A stretch of DNA of 64,000 nt, taken from positions 186,001 to 250,000 of the forward strand of contig NZ_SJPR01000003.1 in assembly GCF_007859955.1 (NCBI RefSeq), written 5' to 3'. Shown piece by piece: positions 9,287 through 18,007 of this stretch. The number at the start of each line of letters is the position of its first letter. The stretch's first letter is position 1. A program made the position numbers and the translations under genes. Below the pieces are notes generated by a model, which ran no database searches, had not been told where the DNA came from, and saw only the letters and a list, made by a program, of their open reading frames with translations. This DNA comes from Botrimarina colliarenosi (GTDB lineage: Bacteria > Planctomycetota > Planctomycetia > Pirellulales > Lacipirellulaceae).

Positions 9287-9550
9287 CTACTCTTTCGCGA
9301 TCAACTCTTCGACCAACTTCGCCAAGAGTTGGGGGTCGTCCTTCGCCTTGAGGTGGGCGATGCGGTCCGGTTTGACGCCGACCTTCTCGAGGGCCTTCTC
9401 GATGTAGCCCCAGGTGGTCGCCCGCTTCTTGCCTTCGGCCAGGTAGAGGTCGGTGACAAGCTCCTGCAGCCGCTGGAGGCCCGAGGCCTCGCGGTTGTCG
9501 TAGAAGTTCTTGATCTTGCTCTGAACGTGCTTGGAGTGCTGCTGGGCCAT
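9287..9550 (-). CDS. Small conserved helical protein of unknown function
   Basis: An 87-residue charged protein without membrane segments, beginning [21 protein letters not shown]. Predicted to be mostly helical from its Lys/Glu/Leu spacing. Codon usage is like neighbouring real genes and the start is a clean ATG. I do not recognise a named family. It reads in the same direction as the VIT-family gene 50 bp downstream and may share a transcript with it. Confidence 0.7.
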   Translation of the reverse strand: MAQQHSKHVQSKIKNFYDNREASGLQRLQELVTDLYLAEGKKRATTWGYIEKALEKVGVKPDRIAHLKAKDDPQLLAKLVEELIAKE

Positions 9551-9899
9551 GCGTGGGGCTCGGGGGGAGTCCTGGAGGGGGAGGATTGAGCGTACCGCTA
9601 CGGGCAGGCGATGGGCAAGCGAGGCGGGTTTAGCCAGGGGTTCACCGGGGTGTTCCTGGTAGAGACGGTTTGCCGAGGCGAGACGTTTTCACCCTCCCCT
9701 AAACCCTCCCTTAAAGGGAGGGGGATTGGATCGGCGTTTGCGTGGGCTTGAGTCGGAGCCGACGGATTGCGGTCTCCCGGTAGCTAGTTCCGACCACAAA
9801 CGGGTGACGGTCCGTTGGAGTCCATCGGCCACGCACGCTACGATCGTGAGGGCTCGGCTCCTGATTCCAAGTCGCTCGGCCTCGCACAATTCGGCTCTC
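9551..9899. other. Intergenic region with small palindrome
   Basis: About 350 bp between two divergently transcribed genes, presumably holding both promoters. A short palindrome, CCCTCCCTTAAAGGGAGGG, is at about 9703-9721, inside a polypurine/polypyrimidine stretch. No tRNA or recognisable RNA gene was seen. Confidence 0.5.
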
Positions 9900-10217
9900 A
9901 TGAAGCAAATCGTCGCCATCGTCAAACCCTACCTGGCCGAGCGGGTGCTCGAGGGGCTACGCCGCGCGCCGCTCGAGGCGCTGTGGGTGCACGAGGTGAA
10001 GGGGATGGGCAAGCAGAAAAGCTACCTCGACCAGTACGCCGGTGACGACGGCGCCATGGCGTTCTTGCCGAAGGTCGAGCTGTCGATGATGGTCGAAGAC
10101 GCCCGCGCCGAGGAAGTCCTCGAGCGTCTGGTGGAGATCGCCCGCACGGGGCGGATGGGCGACGGCAAGATCTTCGTCATGCCGGCCCAACCCTACGAGC
10201 GGGTCGTTTCAATCTGA
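9900..10217 (+). CDS. PII-like signalling protein lacking the uridylylation tyrosine
   Basis: A 105-residue member of the GlnB/GlnK superfamily. Conserved landmarks are the N-terminal MKQIVAIVKPY strand, EVKGMGKQK before the T-loop, FLPKVEL after it, and TGRMGDGKIFV (the B-loop/nucleotide site). Numbering matches E. coli PII without gaps up to residue 60, and position 51, the uridylylated tyrosine of GlnB, is glycine here. The C-terminal RTGE-like segment is also missing, so it ends about seven residues early. It should still bind nucleotides but cannot be regulated by GlnD at Tyr51. No amtB or glnA lies nearby. The open frame upstream to 9726 is not PII-like. Confidence 0.82.
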   Translation: MKQIVAIVKPYLAERVLEGLRRAPLEALWVHEVKGMGKQKSYLDQYAGDDGAMAFLPKVELSMMVEDARAEEVLERLVEIARTGRMGDGKIFVMPAQPYERVVSI

Positions 10218-10223
10218 GCAGTT

Positions 10224-10316
10224 AACCACAAAGGAACGAAGGAACGAAGGAACGAAGGCAAATTCGATTTGGATATTGTCCTACGGCTTTCTTAGTTCCT
10301 TCGTTCCTTTGTGGTT
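10224..10316. repeat. Intergenic hairpin, family C copy 1
   Basis: Inverted repeat with arms of the type AACCACAAAGGAACGAAGG, the left arm containing three tandem GGAACGAA units. It sits after the PII-like gene. A related element is at 29655. Confidence 0.85.
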
Positions 10317-10404
10317 CGAAACTCTTGACCCCCTCGCAGGGGCCGGCGGGGGAGGCGACAATCGGGGATTCGTCCGCTAGAGCCCGCTCCCGATTGACAC
10401 CGAC

Positions 10405-11562
10405 ATGGCGAAGAAGAAGCCCGCTACGACCAAGCCCGCCCAGAAGAAGCGGGTCGTCCTCACCGAGCGTGACAAGAAGACCATGTCGGCCCTGGTGGGG
10501 CTCGCCGACGGAGTCGTCAGCGCGGCGGAGAAAAAGCGAGACCCGTTCCTCGACATCCCCAGCCGGACGCTCTCGAACGTCAAGTTCTCGCCCCGCAAGG
10601 GGATCCTGGAGATGGGTAACGGCAAGAACCGGCGGCAGCTGTTCGACCTGTCGCAGGCCAAGGCCTACATGCGGACCATGCTGGTCGCCAGCGGCTGTAA
10701 GCGGCTCCTCGACGAGGGGAAGAGCACCAGCCTCCGGGGACTCTACTACATGCTGAAGCACACGATCGAGGGCTCGAAGGAGAACACCTTCGACGACCAG
10801 AACGAGTGCGACACCATCATCGAAGACGTCGAGGTGCTGCTCGCCAGCATCCGCGAAGAATTGCATCTCTACGCCGAGAACCGCGGCGCCATGGTCGGCG
10901 CGATCACGCTCACCGACCGGGGCGACACGATCGACTGCCGGCGGATGGGCTCGGGTGGCTACGCGATCCCGTCGATCGTCGAGCCCGACATCATCGAGCT
11001 CGACCCGAAGAAGTGCGACGCCCAGTTCATCCTCCACGTCGAAAAAGGAACCGTCTGGCAGCGTTTCAACGAGGACCGCTTCTGGGAGCAGCACAACTGC
11101 ATCCTCACCCACGGCAGCGGCCAGCCGCCGCGCGGCGTGCGGCGGATGCTGTACCGGTTGCACCACGAGCTGAAGCTGCCGATCTACTGCGTGCTCGATA
11201 ACGACCCGTGGGGGTACTACATCTACAGCGTCATCAAGCAGGGCTCGATCAACCTGGCGTACGAGTCGCAGCGGATGGCGATCCCCGAGGCGAAGTACCT
11301 GGGGCTGCGGAGCATCGACTTCGACCGCTGCACGCTGTCGGACGACGTGAAGATCGCCCTCTCCGACACCGACCGCAAACGCGCTAAGCAGGTGGCGAAG
11401 TACCCGTGGTTCGAGAAGAAACGCCCCTGGCAGGCGGAGATCCAGCGGATGCTCAAGAACGACTTCAAGCTCGAAGTCGAATCCTTGATCTCCAAGGACA
11501 TCAGCTACGTCACGGAGACGTACGTGCCGGAGCGGCTCGAGGCGCAGGACTGGCTCGACTAG
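10405..11562 (+). CDS. top6A: DNA topoisomerase VI subunit A (Spo11/Top6A family)
   Basis: A 385-residue Top6A/Spo11-type protein. The winged-helix (5Y-CAP) domain shows SLRGLYYMLKH, with the tyrosine pair at 114-115; by alignment with Spo11 the second, Tyr115, should attack DNA. The Toprim domain has its acidic residues at Glu213 (ILHVEKGTVWQRF) and Asp265/Asp267 (CVLDNDPWGYYIYS). The enzyme would make a two-ended double-strand break with an ATPase partner, Top6B. The N-terminus is Lys-rich, and length agrees with archaeal subunit A. No subunit B gene is present in this window, so the partner must be elsewhere if this is a full topoisomerase VI. Confidence 0.88.
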   Translation: MAKKKPATTKPAQKKRVVLTERDKKTMSALVGLADGVVSAAEKKRDPFLDIPSRTLSNVKFSPRKGILEMGNGKNRRQLFDLSQAKAYMRTMLVASGCKRLLDEGKSTSLRGLYYMLKHTIEGSKENTFDDQNECDTIIEDVEVLLASIREELHLYAENRGAMVGAITLTDRGDTIDCRRMGSGGYAIPSIVEPDIIELDPKKCDAQFILHVEKGTVWQRFNEDRFWEQHNCILTHGSGQPPRGVRRMLYRLHHELKLPIYCVLDNDPWGYYIYSVIKQGSINLAYESQRMAIPEAKYLGLRSIDFDRCTLSDDVKIALSDTDRKRAKQVAKYPWFEKKRPWQAEIQRMLKNDFKLEVESLISKDISYVTETYVPERLEAQDWLD

Positions 11563-11585
11563 CGCTCCCTACGAGCGCACTCCCA

Positions 11586-11662
11586 ACGAGCCGCGACCGT
11601 CAGGGAGTCGATCGGAGCTGTTGACCATGCCGTTCGGTCACTCCCTGGCGGTCGCGGCTCGT
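11586..11662. terminator. Hairpin between convergent genes, possible bidirectional terminator
   Basis: Arms of 23 bp (ACGAGCCGCGACCG... paired with ...CGGTCGCGGCTCGT), followed on the plus strand by GTTTTTGG. It lies between the ends of top6A and the diacylglycerol kinase-like gene, so it could stop transcription from both sides. Confidence 0.6.
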
Positions 11663-11675
11663 TTTTGGTTAGGGT

Positions 11676-12047
11676 TCAGAAGAACAACACCAGCAGGCCG
11701 ACCGTCGCCGCGCCAAGCACCGCGGTGAAAACCGCCCCGCTGGCGATGTCCAGGGCGTCGCGGATGTGGGGGTCGTATTCTTTCGTGACCGCCTTGGCGA
11801 GCGCTTCGATCGACGAGTTGAACATCTCCGCGGCCAGCACCACGGTGATGCAGACCAAAAGGATGTACCACTCGTCCCACGAGACCCCAAGCCAACAGGC
11901 GACGGCGAGGACGCCCGCCATCACCGGGATGTGCACCGCGAAGCTCGCCGCCCCGTAGGCGCCGATGCCGACCCACACGCCGCGGAAGGCGCAGCCGAAC
12001 TTGCCGAACCAGGTCGTGGGGACGAAGGCTTTTTCTAATTCTGCCAT
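11676..12047 (-). CDS. Diacylglycerol kinase family protein (DgkA / undecaprenol kinase type)
   Basis: A small integral-membrane lipid kinase of the prokaryotic DgkA family, which phosphorylates diacylglycerol or undecaprenol. The signature AAEMFNSSIEALAK, carrying the catalytic Glu and Asn, is present, followed by KEYDPHIRDALDIASGAV. Three membrane helices fit the usual fold. The frame extends up to 12107, but those 20 codons lie in a repetitive hairpin. ATG at 12047 gives 123 residues (MAELEKAFVP...), the normal size. Whether the substrate is diacylglycerol or undecaprenol cannot be decided from sequence. Confidence 0.88.
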   Translation of the reverse strand: MAELEKAFVPTTWFGKFGCAFRGVWVGIGAYGAASFAVHIPVMAGVLAVACWLGVSWDEWYILLVCITVVLAAEMFNSSIEALAKAVTKEYDPHIRDALDIASGAVFTAVLGAATVGLLVLFF

Positions 12048-12069
12048 GGAACCGAGCGGCGTGCCGCTG

Positions 12070-12157
12070 TGAGGCTTGAGACCTGAGTCTTGAGGGTTGC
12101 GCTTCAATCCGTTTTAGCTCAGCGCACCAACCCTCACCACTCAGGTCTCAAGCCTCA
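12070..12157. repeat. Intergenic hairpin (TGAGGCTTGAGACCTGAG type)
   Basis: An 18-bp perfect arm TGAGGCTTGAGACCTGAG at 12070 pairs with its complement ending at 12157, with weaker internal pairing of GAGGGTTG and CAACCCTC. It separates the LptD-like gene from the diacylglycerol kinase-like gene and accounts for the false N-terminal extension of the latter. Confidence 0.85.
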
Positions 12158-12160
12158 TCC

Positions 12161-15100
12161 CTATTCCAATCCGTAAGCGCCCGCGGGCGGGATGTCGATG
12201 CCGGTGCGGCGGGTGAGGCTCGTACGCGGGAGGAACCGCGGCTCGACCAGGAAGCTGAAGCCGACGTTGTTTTTCGACTCGTCGACGTTAAGTCCCATCG
12301 TGAACAGCAGCGACTCGCCAATCCGCGACAGGGCGAACGTCTGGCCGATGTTGCCCGCCTCGCCGAAGTCGATGACGGTCGCGGCCGAGCCGACCCACTT
12401 CGGCCCCAGCCGGTAGTTGAGTCGCAACGATAAGAGGTCCGAGTTAAACGGCCCGCGGATCGAGCGATAGCCGATGTAAGCGTTGCCCCGCGCCGGGCGG
12501 TTGAGGGCGACGCCGGTCGACCACGTCTGCAGGCCGTCGTTGAAGAGGTCGACGAAGCCGTCCGACAAGAACGTGAAGCGGTCGCCGAGGTGCCACGCCA
12601 AGTCGTAGTCCACCAGGCCGACGGTCTCGCCGAAGTTCTGGTCGGTGTCGGGGAAGAGGCTGGCGTTGGTGTCGAATGTCAGCCAATCGACGACGCGTTG
12701 CTGGCCGGGGGCGCCCCGCTTGGTCTGCAGGCGGTGCCGCATGCCGAGGCGGGCGACCGAAAGGTCGTCGACCACCTCGACGGTGGGGGCGGCGACCCAT
12801 CCCTGCATGCCGCTCCGCACCAAGTAGAACCGCGGGTCCTGCGTCGCGGGGATGGTCGGAAAGAAGGTCCGGCGACGGATCTCTTCGAGCGAGTTGTCTT
12901 CGATCTCGTCGAACAACGCGAACTCATTCAAGTCGCGCGACGCGTCGGCGTACGACACCTCGCCGTCGAACACGACCTTGTGCGCGAGGCCGTCGAGGTT
13001 GAACAGCGGGTCGCGGACGTTCGGGTTGATCGCCCAGAACGGGGCGCTGGCGCGGACGCCGGTCTGCAGGTAAGTCCGCTGCAGATCGCCGCCGGCGAGC
13101 GAATCGCCCCAGTGCGCGACCTCGCCCATGAAGTACGGCACGACCTTCGCCGGCAGGCCGTAATCCTCCAGGTCGATCGGCAGGTCGATCTCTTGCCGCG
13201 TGACGAGGCGCTCGCCCTCGACCGACGCCTCCCACGGGAACTGGAAGAACTGCGCCGCTAGCGTTGGGTTGGTCGGCGTGGTCGCCACATTGACGTTGGC
13301 GTAGGCCGCTTGCGAGTGGGCGAACCAAGTGAGGTTCTGCCCGCCGAGCTCCTGGCCCATCAGCCAGTGGTCGAGGCGTGGCAGCCACTGCGTCTCGGTG
13401 AAGAACTCGTTGAGCTGGCCGTTCGCTTCGATCGTGAGCGATTGGTTGTCGATCGTTCGACGCAGGCGGAGGCCGGTCAATTGGTCGGCGCCCTCGTCCC
13501 ACTCCTGCTCGTAGTACTGCTCAAGGAACGTGCGGTCGCTGATCCAACCGATCTGGCCCTGGACGACCCAGTCGTTGAAGACGCCGCCGCGCACCCGCTG
13601 GCGGTGGTCCCAGAACGCCCGGCCACGGAACGACTCCTCGGGGACGATGTCGCGGCGTCCGAAGCCGAGGTTGTCCTTGCCGTCGTCGCGGATCCCCCAG
13701 ATATCGACCCGGCCCGTCGCGGGCCCCTCGGCGCCGAAGAAGTGGTCGGTGTCGTAGCGGTAATTGGTCCCGAGTCCCAGGCCGCGGTCGCTTAGGTAGT
13801 CGATCCCCACGGTCCAGTCGGTCCCGGCTGGCGCCTTCGAGCCGAGCAACTGGTAGATATCCAAGTCGGTGAGGACCTGGAAGCCAAACACCGAGTCGTT
13901 ACGGATCCGGAAGTCGTCGATGTAGTAACGCGGCTCTTGCAGGTCGGTCTCGAGCGTCGGCCAGCGGATCAGCGGCACGCCGCCGAACTCGACGCGGTTG
14001 CCTTCGGCGCGGGCGTTCTGCTCGCGGTTGGTGATCGGCTCGCCGGTGAAGGGGTTGGCGGCCTGTTGCCCCGTGACCGGGTCGATGACCGGTCGCGCGA
14101 AGTCATCGAACGTGATCCGGTCCGACTTGAGGCTGTAGGTGGGGACCTCGAGCCGGCTGGTCGTGAACAACGCGTCTTCGGCGACGTAGCGCGAGTCCTC
14201 CAGCTGGCGGATCGCTTGGGCTTTAAGCCGTACAAGGCCGCGGTACTGGTAGCCCTCGACATCGGGCAGCGGCGTCAGCAACTCGGCGTCGAGCAGGATG
14301 CCCGTCTTGCGGCGGGCGTCATAGAACATCCGATTGGCGTAGATGGTGCGCTCGCCCTGGCGGAACTCGATGTTGCCTTCCAGGTAGATCTCGATCGGCG
14401 TGTCGCCCGATTGGTCGAGCCGTCCGCCGCTGAGCCCGCTGACGCCCGACGTCCAGACCACGACGCGGTCGGCGCTGAGGTCGACGCGATCGACCGAACC
14501 GGCGGCCAGCGGCATGCCCGGGACATCGACGCCAGAGATGACGAGTGTCGCGCCGCCGCTGAGGACGCCGACCGACTCGCCGGCGGGGGAGGTCAGCAGG
14601 TCGGCCTGCAGGCCGGCGCCATAGCGCGGGAAGAGCTGGATGCTGCGGACGCTCGGTTGCCCCGCGTCGGACCGTTGCGGCGCCGGCGCCGTGGTCATGA
14701 AGGGGTCGCCCAAGTACTGCACCGGTTCGACCCCCTCGTCGCGGATCGGTTGGCGGTTGGCGGGGACCTCGCCGGCGAGCGGGTCCCACTCGGCGCTGAA
14801 GCGGGTCTGGGCGCGGGCGTAGATCGCCGGCTTCTCGACCGGCTCGGCCGTGGGCGTCGGGGTCCGCCACTCGACGCCGCCGACCGAACGGAGCCGGCCG
14901 AACCAGTCGGGCGACTGCTGGCGGGCGATCGGCGTGGCGGTCTCGTCGGGCGTCTTGTCGTACAGGTCGAGCCACACCGGCTCTCCGCCGCCCGCTTCGA
15001 GGTAGACGAGCAGCTTAGTCGGCTCGTCGAACGACGTCGGCTCATCGACCCACACGATCGCCTCGGCGGCGCGCCAGGAGTTCTTCCCCTGGGTGAACGA

Positions 15101-15265
15101 GACGCCCCCCTTGAGCCGCCACATCTGGTAGGCGCCTTGGGTCCACTTGGCCGCTTCGCTGGCGGTCACGGTGATCGGGTCGGCCAGGTCGGGGCGTTGC
15201 AGTTCCACCTGCCCCGGCGCGAGGCGCACGAGGAGCCACAGCACCAGCACCCCAAGGGGGCGCAC
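12161..15265 (-). CDS. lptD: LptD/OstA-like outer-membrane protein
   Basis: A 1034-residue exported protein starting with a hydrophobic signal region (LGVLVLWLLVRLAPG). Residues about 250-400 contain an OstA/LptA-like beta-jellyroll section, for example IYLEGNIEFRQGERTIYA, YRGLVRLKAQAI and YVAEDALFTTSRLEVPTY. The last 600 residues alternate in beta-barrel fashion with many aromatic and Asp/Arg turns, e.g. IDYLSDRGLGLGTNYRYDT. This is the design of LptD, which inserts lipopolysaccharide into the outer leaflet. Overall length exceeds the 780-residue E. coli protein because of an extra N-terminal part. The start is GTG. No lptE is seen, so the identification rests on architecture. Confidence 0.68.
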   Translation of the reverse strand: MRPLGVLVLWLLVRLAPGQVELQRPDLADPITVTASEAAKWTQGAYQMWRLKGGVSFTQGKNSWRAAEAIVWVDEPTSFDEPTKLLVYLEAGGGEPVWLDLYDKTPDETATPIARQQSPDWFGRLRSVGGVEWRTPTPTAEPVEKPAIYARAQTRFSAEWDPLAGEVPANRQPIRDEGVEPVQYLGDPFMTTAPAPQRSDAGQPSVRSIQLFPRYGAGLQADLLTSPAGESVGVLSGGATLVISGVDVPGMPLAAGSVDRVDLSADRVVVWTSGVSGLSGGRLDQSGDTPIEIYLEGNIEFRQGERTIYANRMFYDARRKTGILLDAELLTPLPDVEGYQYRGLVRLKAQAIRQLEDSRYVAEDALFTTSRLEVPTYSLKSDRITFDDFARPVIDPVTGQQAANPFTGEPITNREQNARAEGNRVEFGGVPLIRWPTLETDLQEPRYYIDDFRIRNDSVFGFQVLTDLDIYQLLGSKAPAGTDWTVGIDYLSDRGLGLGTNYRYDTDHFFGAEGPATGRVDIWGIRDDGKDNLGFGRRDIVPEESFRGRAFWDHRQRVRGGVFNDWVVQGQIGWISDRTFLEQYYEQEWDEGADQLTGLRLRRTIDNQSLTIEANGQLNEFFTETQWLPRLDHWLMGQELGGQNLTWFAHSQAAYANVNVATTPTNPTLAAQFFQFPWEASVEGERLVTRQEIDLPIDLEDYGLPAKVVPYFMGEVAHWGDSLAGGDLQRTYLQTGVRASAPFWAINPNVRDPLFNLDGLAHKVVFDGEVSYADASRDLNEFALFDEIEDNSLEEIRRRTFFPTIPATQDPRFYLVRSGMQGWVAAPTVEVVDDLSVARLGMRHRLQTKRGAPGQQRVVDWLTFDTNASLFPDTDQNFGETVGLVDYDLAWHLGDRFTFLSDGFVDLFNDGLQTWSTGVALNRPARGNAYIGYRSIRGPFNSDLLSLRLNYRLGPKWVGSAATVIDFGEAGNIGQTFALSRIGESLLFTMGLNVDESKNNVGFSFLVEPRFLPRTSLTRRTGIDIPPAGAYGLE

Positions 15266-15472
15266 GGCGCGGCGGAGCGTCGGCGTGGCGGCGCGCTGCG
15301 GGAAGATGGAAGGCGTCCTTGCCTAGAGCGTCGGCCGACCGGCGCCGCGCGACGCGCGGACCGGGGGCGGCTGAAATCGGGCGGATCGTAGGAGTCGCCC
15401 CCCCGGGGGTCAACCCAAACGCGCAGTGCTGGCGCCGATCGCAAACCTCGCGGCGAAAAGGAGATAGCTAAG

Positions 15473-15560
15473 TAGGGTCCGCTGTGCGGACCATTCGCTT
15501 GGGTTGCGATCTTACTAACGCACTGCCTGCCGCTAGCTACGGTCCGCACAGCGGACCCTA
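15473..15560. repeat. Intergenic hairpin, family B copy 1
   Basis: Perfect 20-bp arms TAGGGTCCGCTGTGCGGACC, themselves partly palindromic (GGTCCGC/GCGGACC), separated by 48 bp. A third degenerate half (GCACAGCGGAACCTA) follows and runs into the stop of the DUF4159 gene. A second full copy lies at 49500-49585. Confidence 0.9.
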
Positions 15561-15578
15561 CGACTTGCACAGCGGAAC

Positions 15579-17945
15579 CTACTGGTTGATCGAGTACAGC
15601 AGCACATTGAGCCCGATCCTCGCCGCGTCTTCCTTCGAATAGCCCCGGCACTGCACCGCTTCGTGCTGCTCCAGGGCGCAGCTCAGGTCGTATGGGCTGA
15701 AGACCACCGCCCAGCGGCCGTCGATCTGGACCCCTTCGAGCCGCGGCGCCCGGCGGCGGGTCCGCGCTGCTAGCGGCTGGTCGTCGGCGGTCGGCTGCGG
15801 GTCGCGGATGTCGACCAAGCGGATGTCGAACCCGCCGAAGACGGGGGTCAGCAGCGGGTCGTCGGGCGGGATGCTTTCAAAGCGGGCGCCGGGGAGGGCG
15901 GCCGCCACCTCACGCCGGAACGCCTTGGCGAACTCGGGGCTCGCGCAAATCGCGTCCGCTAGCAGCGTGCCGCCGTTGGTCAGGTACTCGCCGAGCGCCG
16001 TCCGCTCGGCGGCCGACAGGCGGAAGTCGCGGCGCCCGTGGGTGAAGGCGAAGTGCCGCAGCGGCAGGGCGGGGTCGTCGGCGGCCAGCTCCACCGGCGT
16101 GGGCGCCACCGACAGCTTGGCGTCGCTCTCGCCCGCGGCGCGGAGCAGATTCGCCAGCGCTCCCGGGGCGTCGTTGCAGCCGCCGGCGTGGCGGAGTTTG
16201 GCGACCTCGATCAGGCCGCGCTGCCCGCCCGCCTCGAACTCGAGCCGCGACGCCTCCTCGACGAACTGCTGTTCCTTGCCGCGCGGCTCGCGGTTCGTTG
16301 CGTACGCCAGCACGTTGAGACCGATCGTCCGGGCGTCCTCGATCCGTCGCTTTACCGCCGCCGGGGCGTCGTCGGCGCGGGTCGGCGCGTCGAGTTCCCA
16401 GTAACACGACAGGTCGCGGTCGCAGAACACCAGGCACGTCCGGCAGCCGTACTCGACGCCCCACAGGCTGCCGACATATGGCGAATCGGGCCGCACCAGC
16501 CGCTCCATCCGCCACAGCGGGTGCGACGCCTCGACCTGGCGGAGCCGGTACTCGGGCTCGGGGAAGACGGCCGCGACGAGCCGTTCGATCGCCTCCCGGG
16601 GAGCGCTCTGCCCGCCATCGCACGGCGACTCGACGAGGAGGAAGCCGCCCTTGTCGATGTAATCGCGGAGCTTCTTGCCTTGCGTCGTCAGGCCCTGCGT
16701 CGCCGCGTCGCCACTGGCGTAGAGGACCGGCGACAGCGCCAGGTCGGGGACCGTCGCCTTGGCGGCGTCGACCGCTTGCCAGGTCATGGGCAGGTCCCAC
16801 GCCTCCTCGGCGGCGGCGACCAGGTGCGTGGCGTCGCGGCGGTGCGAAGCCCACGCGCGGGCGTCTTCCCCGTCGGGCGCCTTCGCCTTGGCCATCACCA
16901 CGGGCCGCCGCCCCTTGGCGAGGAACAGCAGCGCGAACGACGTCGAAACCGTGTCGCTGAGTTCCAGGGGATTATGGATCCAAGAGTCGGTGAGTTGGTC
17001 TTGCGCATTGACCAGGTGCTCGGTTCCTTCGCGGTACCAGTCGTGCTGATCGATGAAGCGTTGCGAGGTGAGTCGGCCGACACGCTCCAGCGCGTATAGG
17101 TAATAGTAATGAGCGCTGTCCGTCACCCGGCGCCCGACCGGATTGCCGCGGACCGAAAAGTTACGGCCAAGCCAAGCGAGACCGCGCTCGACGGCGGGGT
17201 CGCTTTCTTGGGATTGGCAGCAGAGAACCTGGCCCGACGGATCGATCAAGGCGTCGGCGTCGCCCGACGCGAGGCTGATGATGACCAGGGCGCCGACGCC
17301 GGCGCACGTCATGCTGCCGCTCGCCGCGTCGCTGCTGGTGTAGTGCCAAGAGCCGTCCTTGTTCTGACGCTTCCGCCAGTAGACGCCCGCCCGGCGCCAC
17401 GCCTCGGGATCGACTTTGACGCCCGCCTCTTGCGCGGCGTAGAGGCCCATCAGGGCGAATTGCGAGTTGCTCGGGTCGGCGCGGCCGTCCGCCTCGCCGT
17501 ACGACCAGCCGCCGGCGTAGTCCCCCTCCTTGCTCTGCGACTTCTCCAGCCAGCGGGCGTTCTTCTCGATCTGCATCCGGTCGCGTCGCGGCGTCGCGGC
17601 GGCGAGCGCCATCGTCTGCAGCGCGACGACATAAGTGTCCTTCGGCGGGAACTGCCGCACGTACTCTAGGCCGGCCGCGACCGTGGTGTCGTCGGGCTCG
17701 ATGCCCGCCTCCAAAAGGGCGAGCGTCGCTAGCGACGAGACGCCGCCCGGATTGGCCGTCCCGTCGTCCCAGCCGCCACGGCCGTTCTGCTGCCGTTTCA
17801 GGTAGCCGACCGCCCGGTCGATCGAAGCGAGCACGCGCGCCGGGTCGAGCGGCTCGGCCGCCCCACGCCGTTGCGCAGCGGCGGGCGAGGCAAAGCCGCA
17901 CGCCAGCGCAATCGCTACAACCGCAAAGATCAGGCCGCGTGGCAT
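15579..17945 (-). CDS. DUF4159 protein with prenyltransferase/squalene-cyclase-like repeats
   Basis: A 788-residue exported protein with an N-terminal signal (LIFAVVAIALACGFASPAAA). Residues about 35-320 hold alpha/alpha-toroid repeats of the prenyltransferase/terpene-cyclase fold, such as AVGYLKRQQNGRGGWDDGTAN, ARWLEKSQSKEGDYAGGW and RRAGVYWRKRQNKDGSWHY. Two DUF4159 segments follow, around ALSPVLYASGD (about 395-545) and LPLRHFAFTHGRRDFRLS (about 620-788). DUF4159 genes in planctomycetes commonly accompany moxR/DUF58/BatA genes, and here the gene is divergent from moxR. The toroid probably binds polypeptide or cell-surface substrate; catalytic activity is not evident. Confidence 0.82.
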   Translation of the reverse strand: MPRGLIFAVVAIALACGFASPAAAQRRGAAEPLDPARVLASIDRAVGYLKRQQNGRGGWDDGTANPGGVSSLATLALLEAGIEPDDTTVAAGLEYVRQFPPKDTYVVALQTMALAAATPRRDRMQIEKNARWLEKSQSKEGDYAGGWSYGEADGRADPSNSQFALMGLYAAQEAGVKVDPEAWRRAGVYWRKRQNKDGSWHYTSSDAASGSMTCAGVGALVIISLASGDADALIDPSGQVLCCQSQESDPAVERGLAWLGRNFSVRGNPVGRRVTDSAHYYYLYALERVGRLTSQRFIDQHDWYREGTEHLVNAQDQLTDSWIHNPLELSDTVSTSFALLFLAKGRRPVVMAKAKAPDGEDARAWASHRRDATHLVAAAEEAWDLPMTWQAVDAAKATVPDLALSPVLYASGDAATQGLTTQGKKLRDYIDKGGFLLVESPCDGGQSAPREAIERLVAAVFPEPEYRLRQVEASHPLWRMERLVRPDSPYVGSLWGVEYGCRTCLVFCDRDLSCYWELDAPTRADDAPAAVKRRIEDARTIGLNVLAYATNREPRGKEQQFVEEASRLEFEAGGQRGLIEVAKLRHAGGCNDAPGALANLLRAAGESDAKLSVAPTPVELAADDPALPLRHFAFTHGRRDFRLSAAERTALGEYLTNGGTLLADAICASPEFAKAFRREVAAALPGARFESIPPDDPLLTPVFGGFDIRLVDIRDPQPTADDQPLAARTRRRAPRLEGVQIDGRWAVVFSPYDLSCALEQHEAVQCRGYSKEDAARIGLNVLLYSINQ

Positions 17946-18007
17946 TCCGGCGCTCCGCTGAGTCGAGAAAGGGAGCAGGGCATCCTACCTTTCTGGGTGG
18001 TGATGTC

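Noticed and set aside
9551..9899. tRNA or small RNA gene in this gap
   Set aside because: No cloverleaf or TTCRA arm was found; only a short palindrome.
13937..15391. A 484-codon plus-strand open frame
   Set aside because: Antisense to the LptD-like gene and without hydrophobic or catalytic features.
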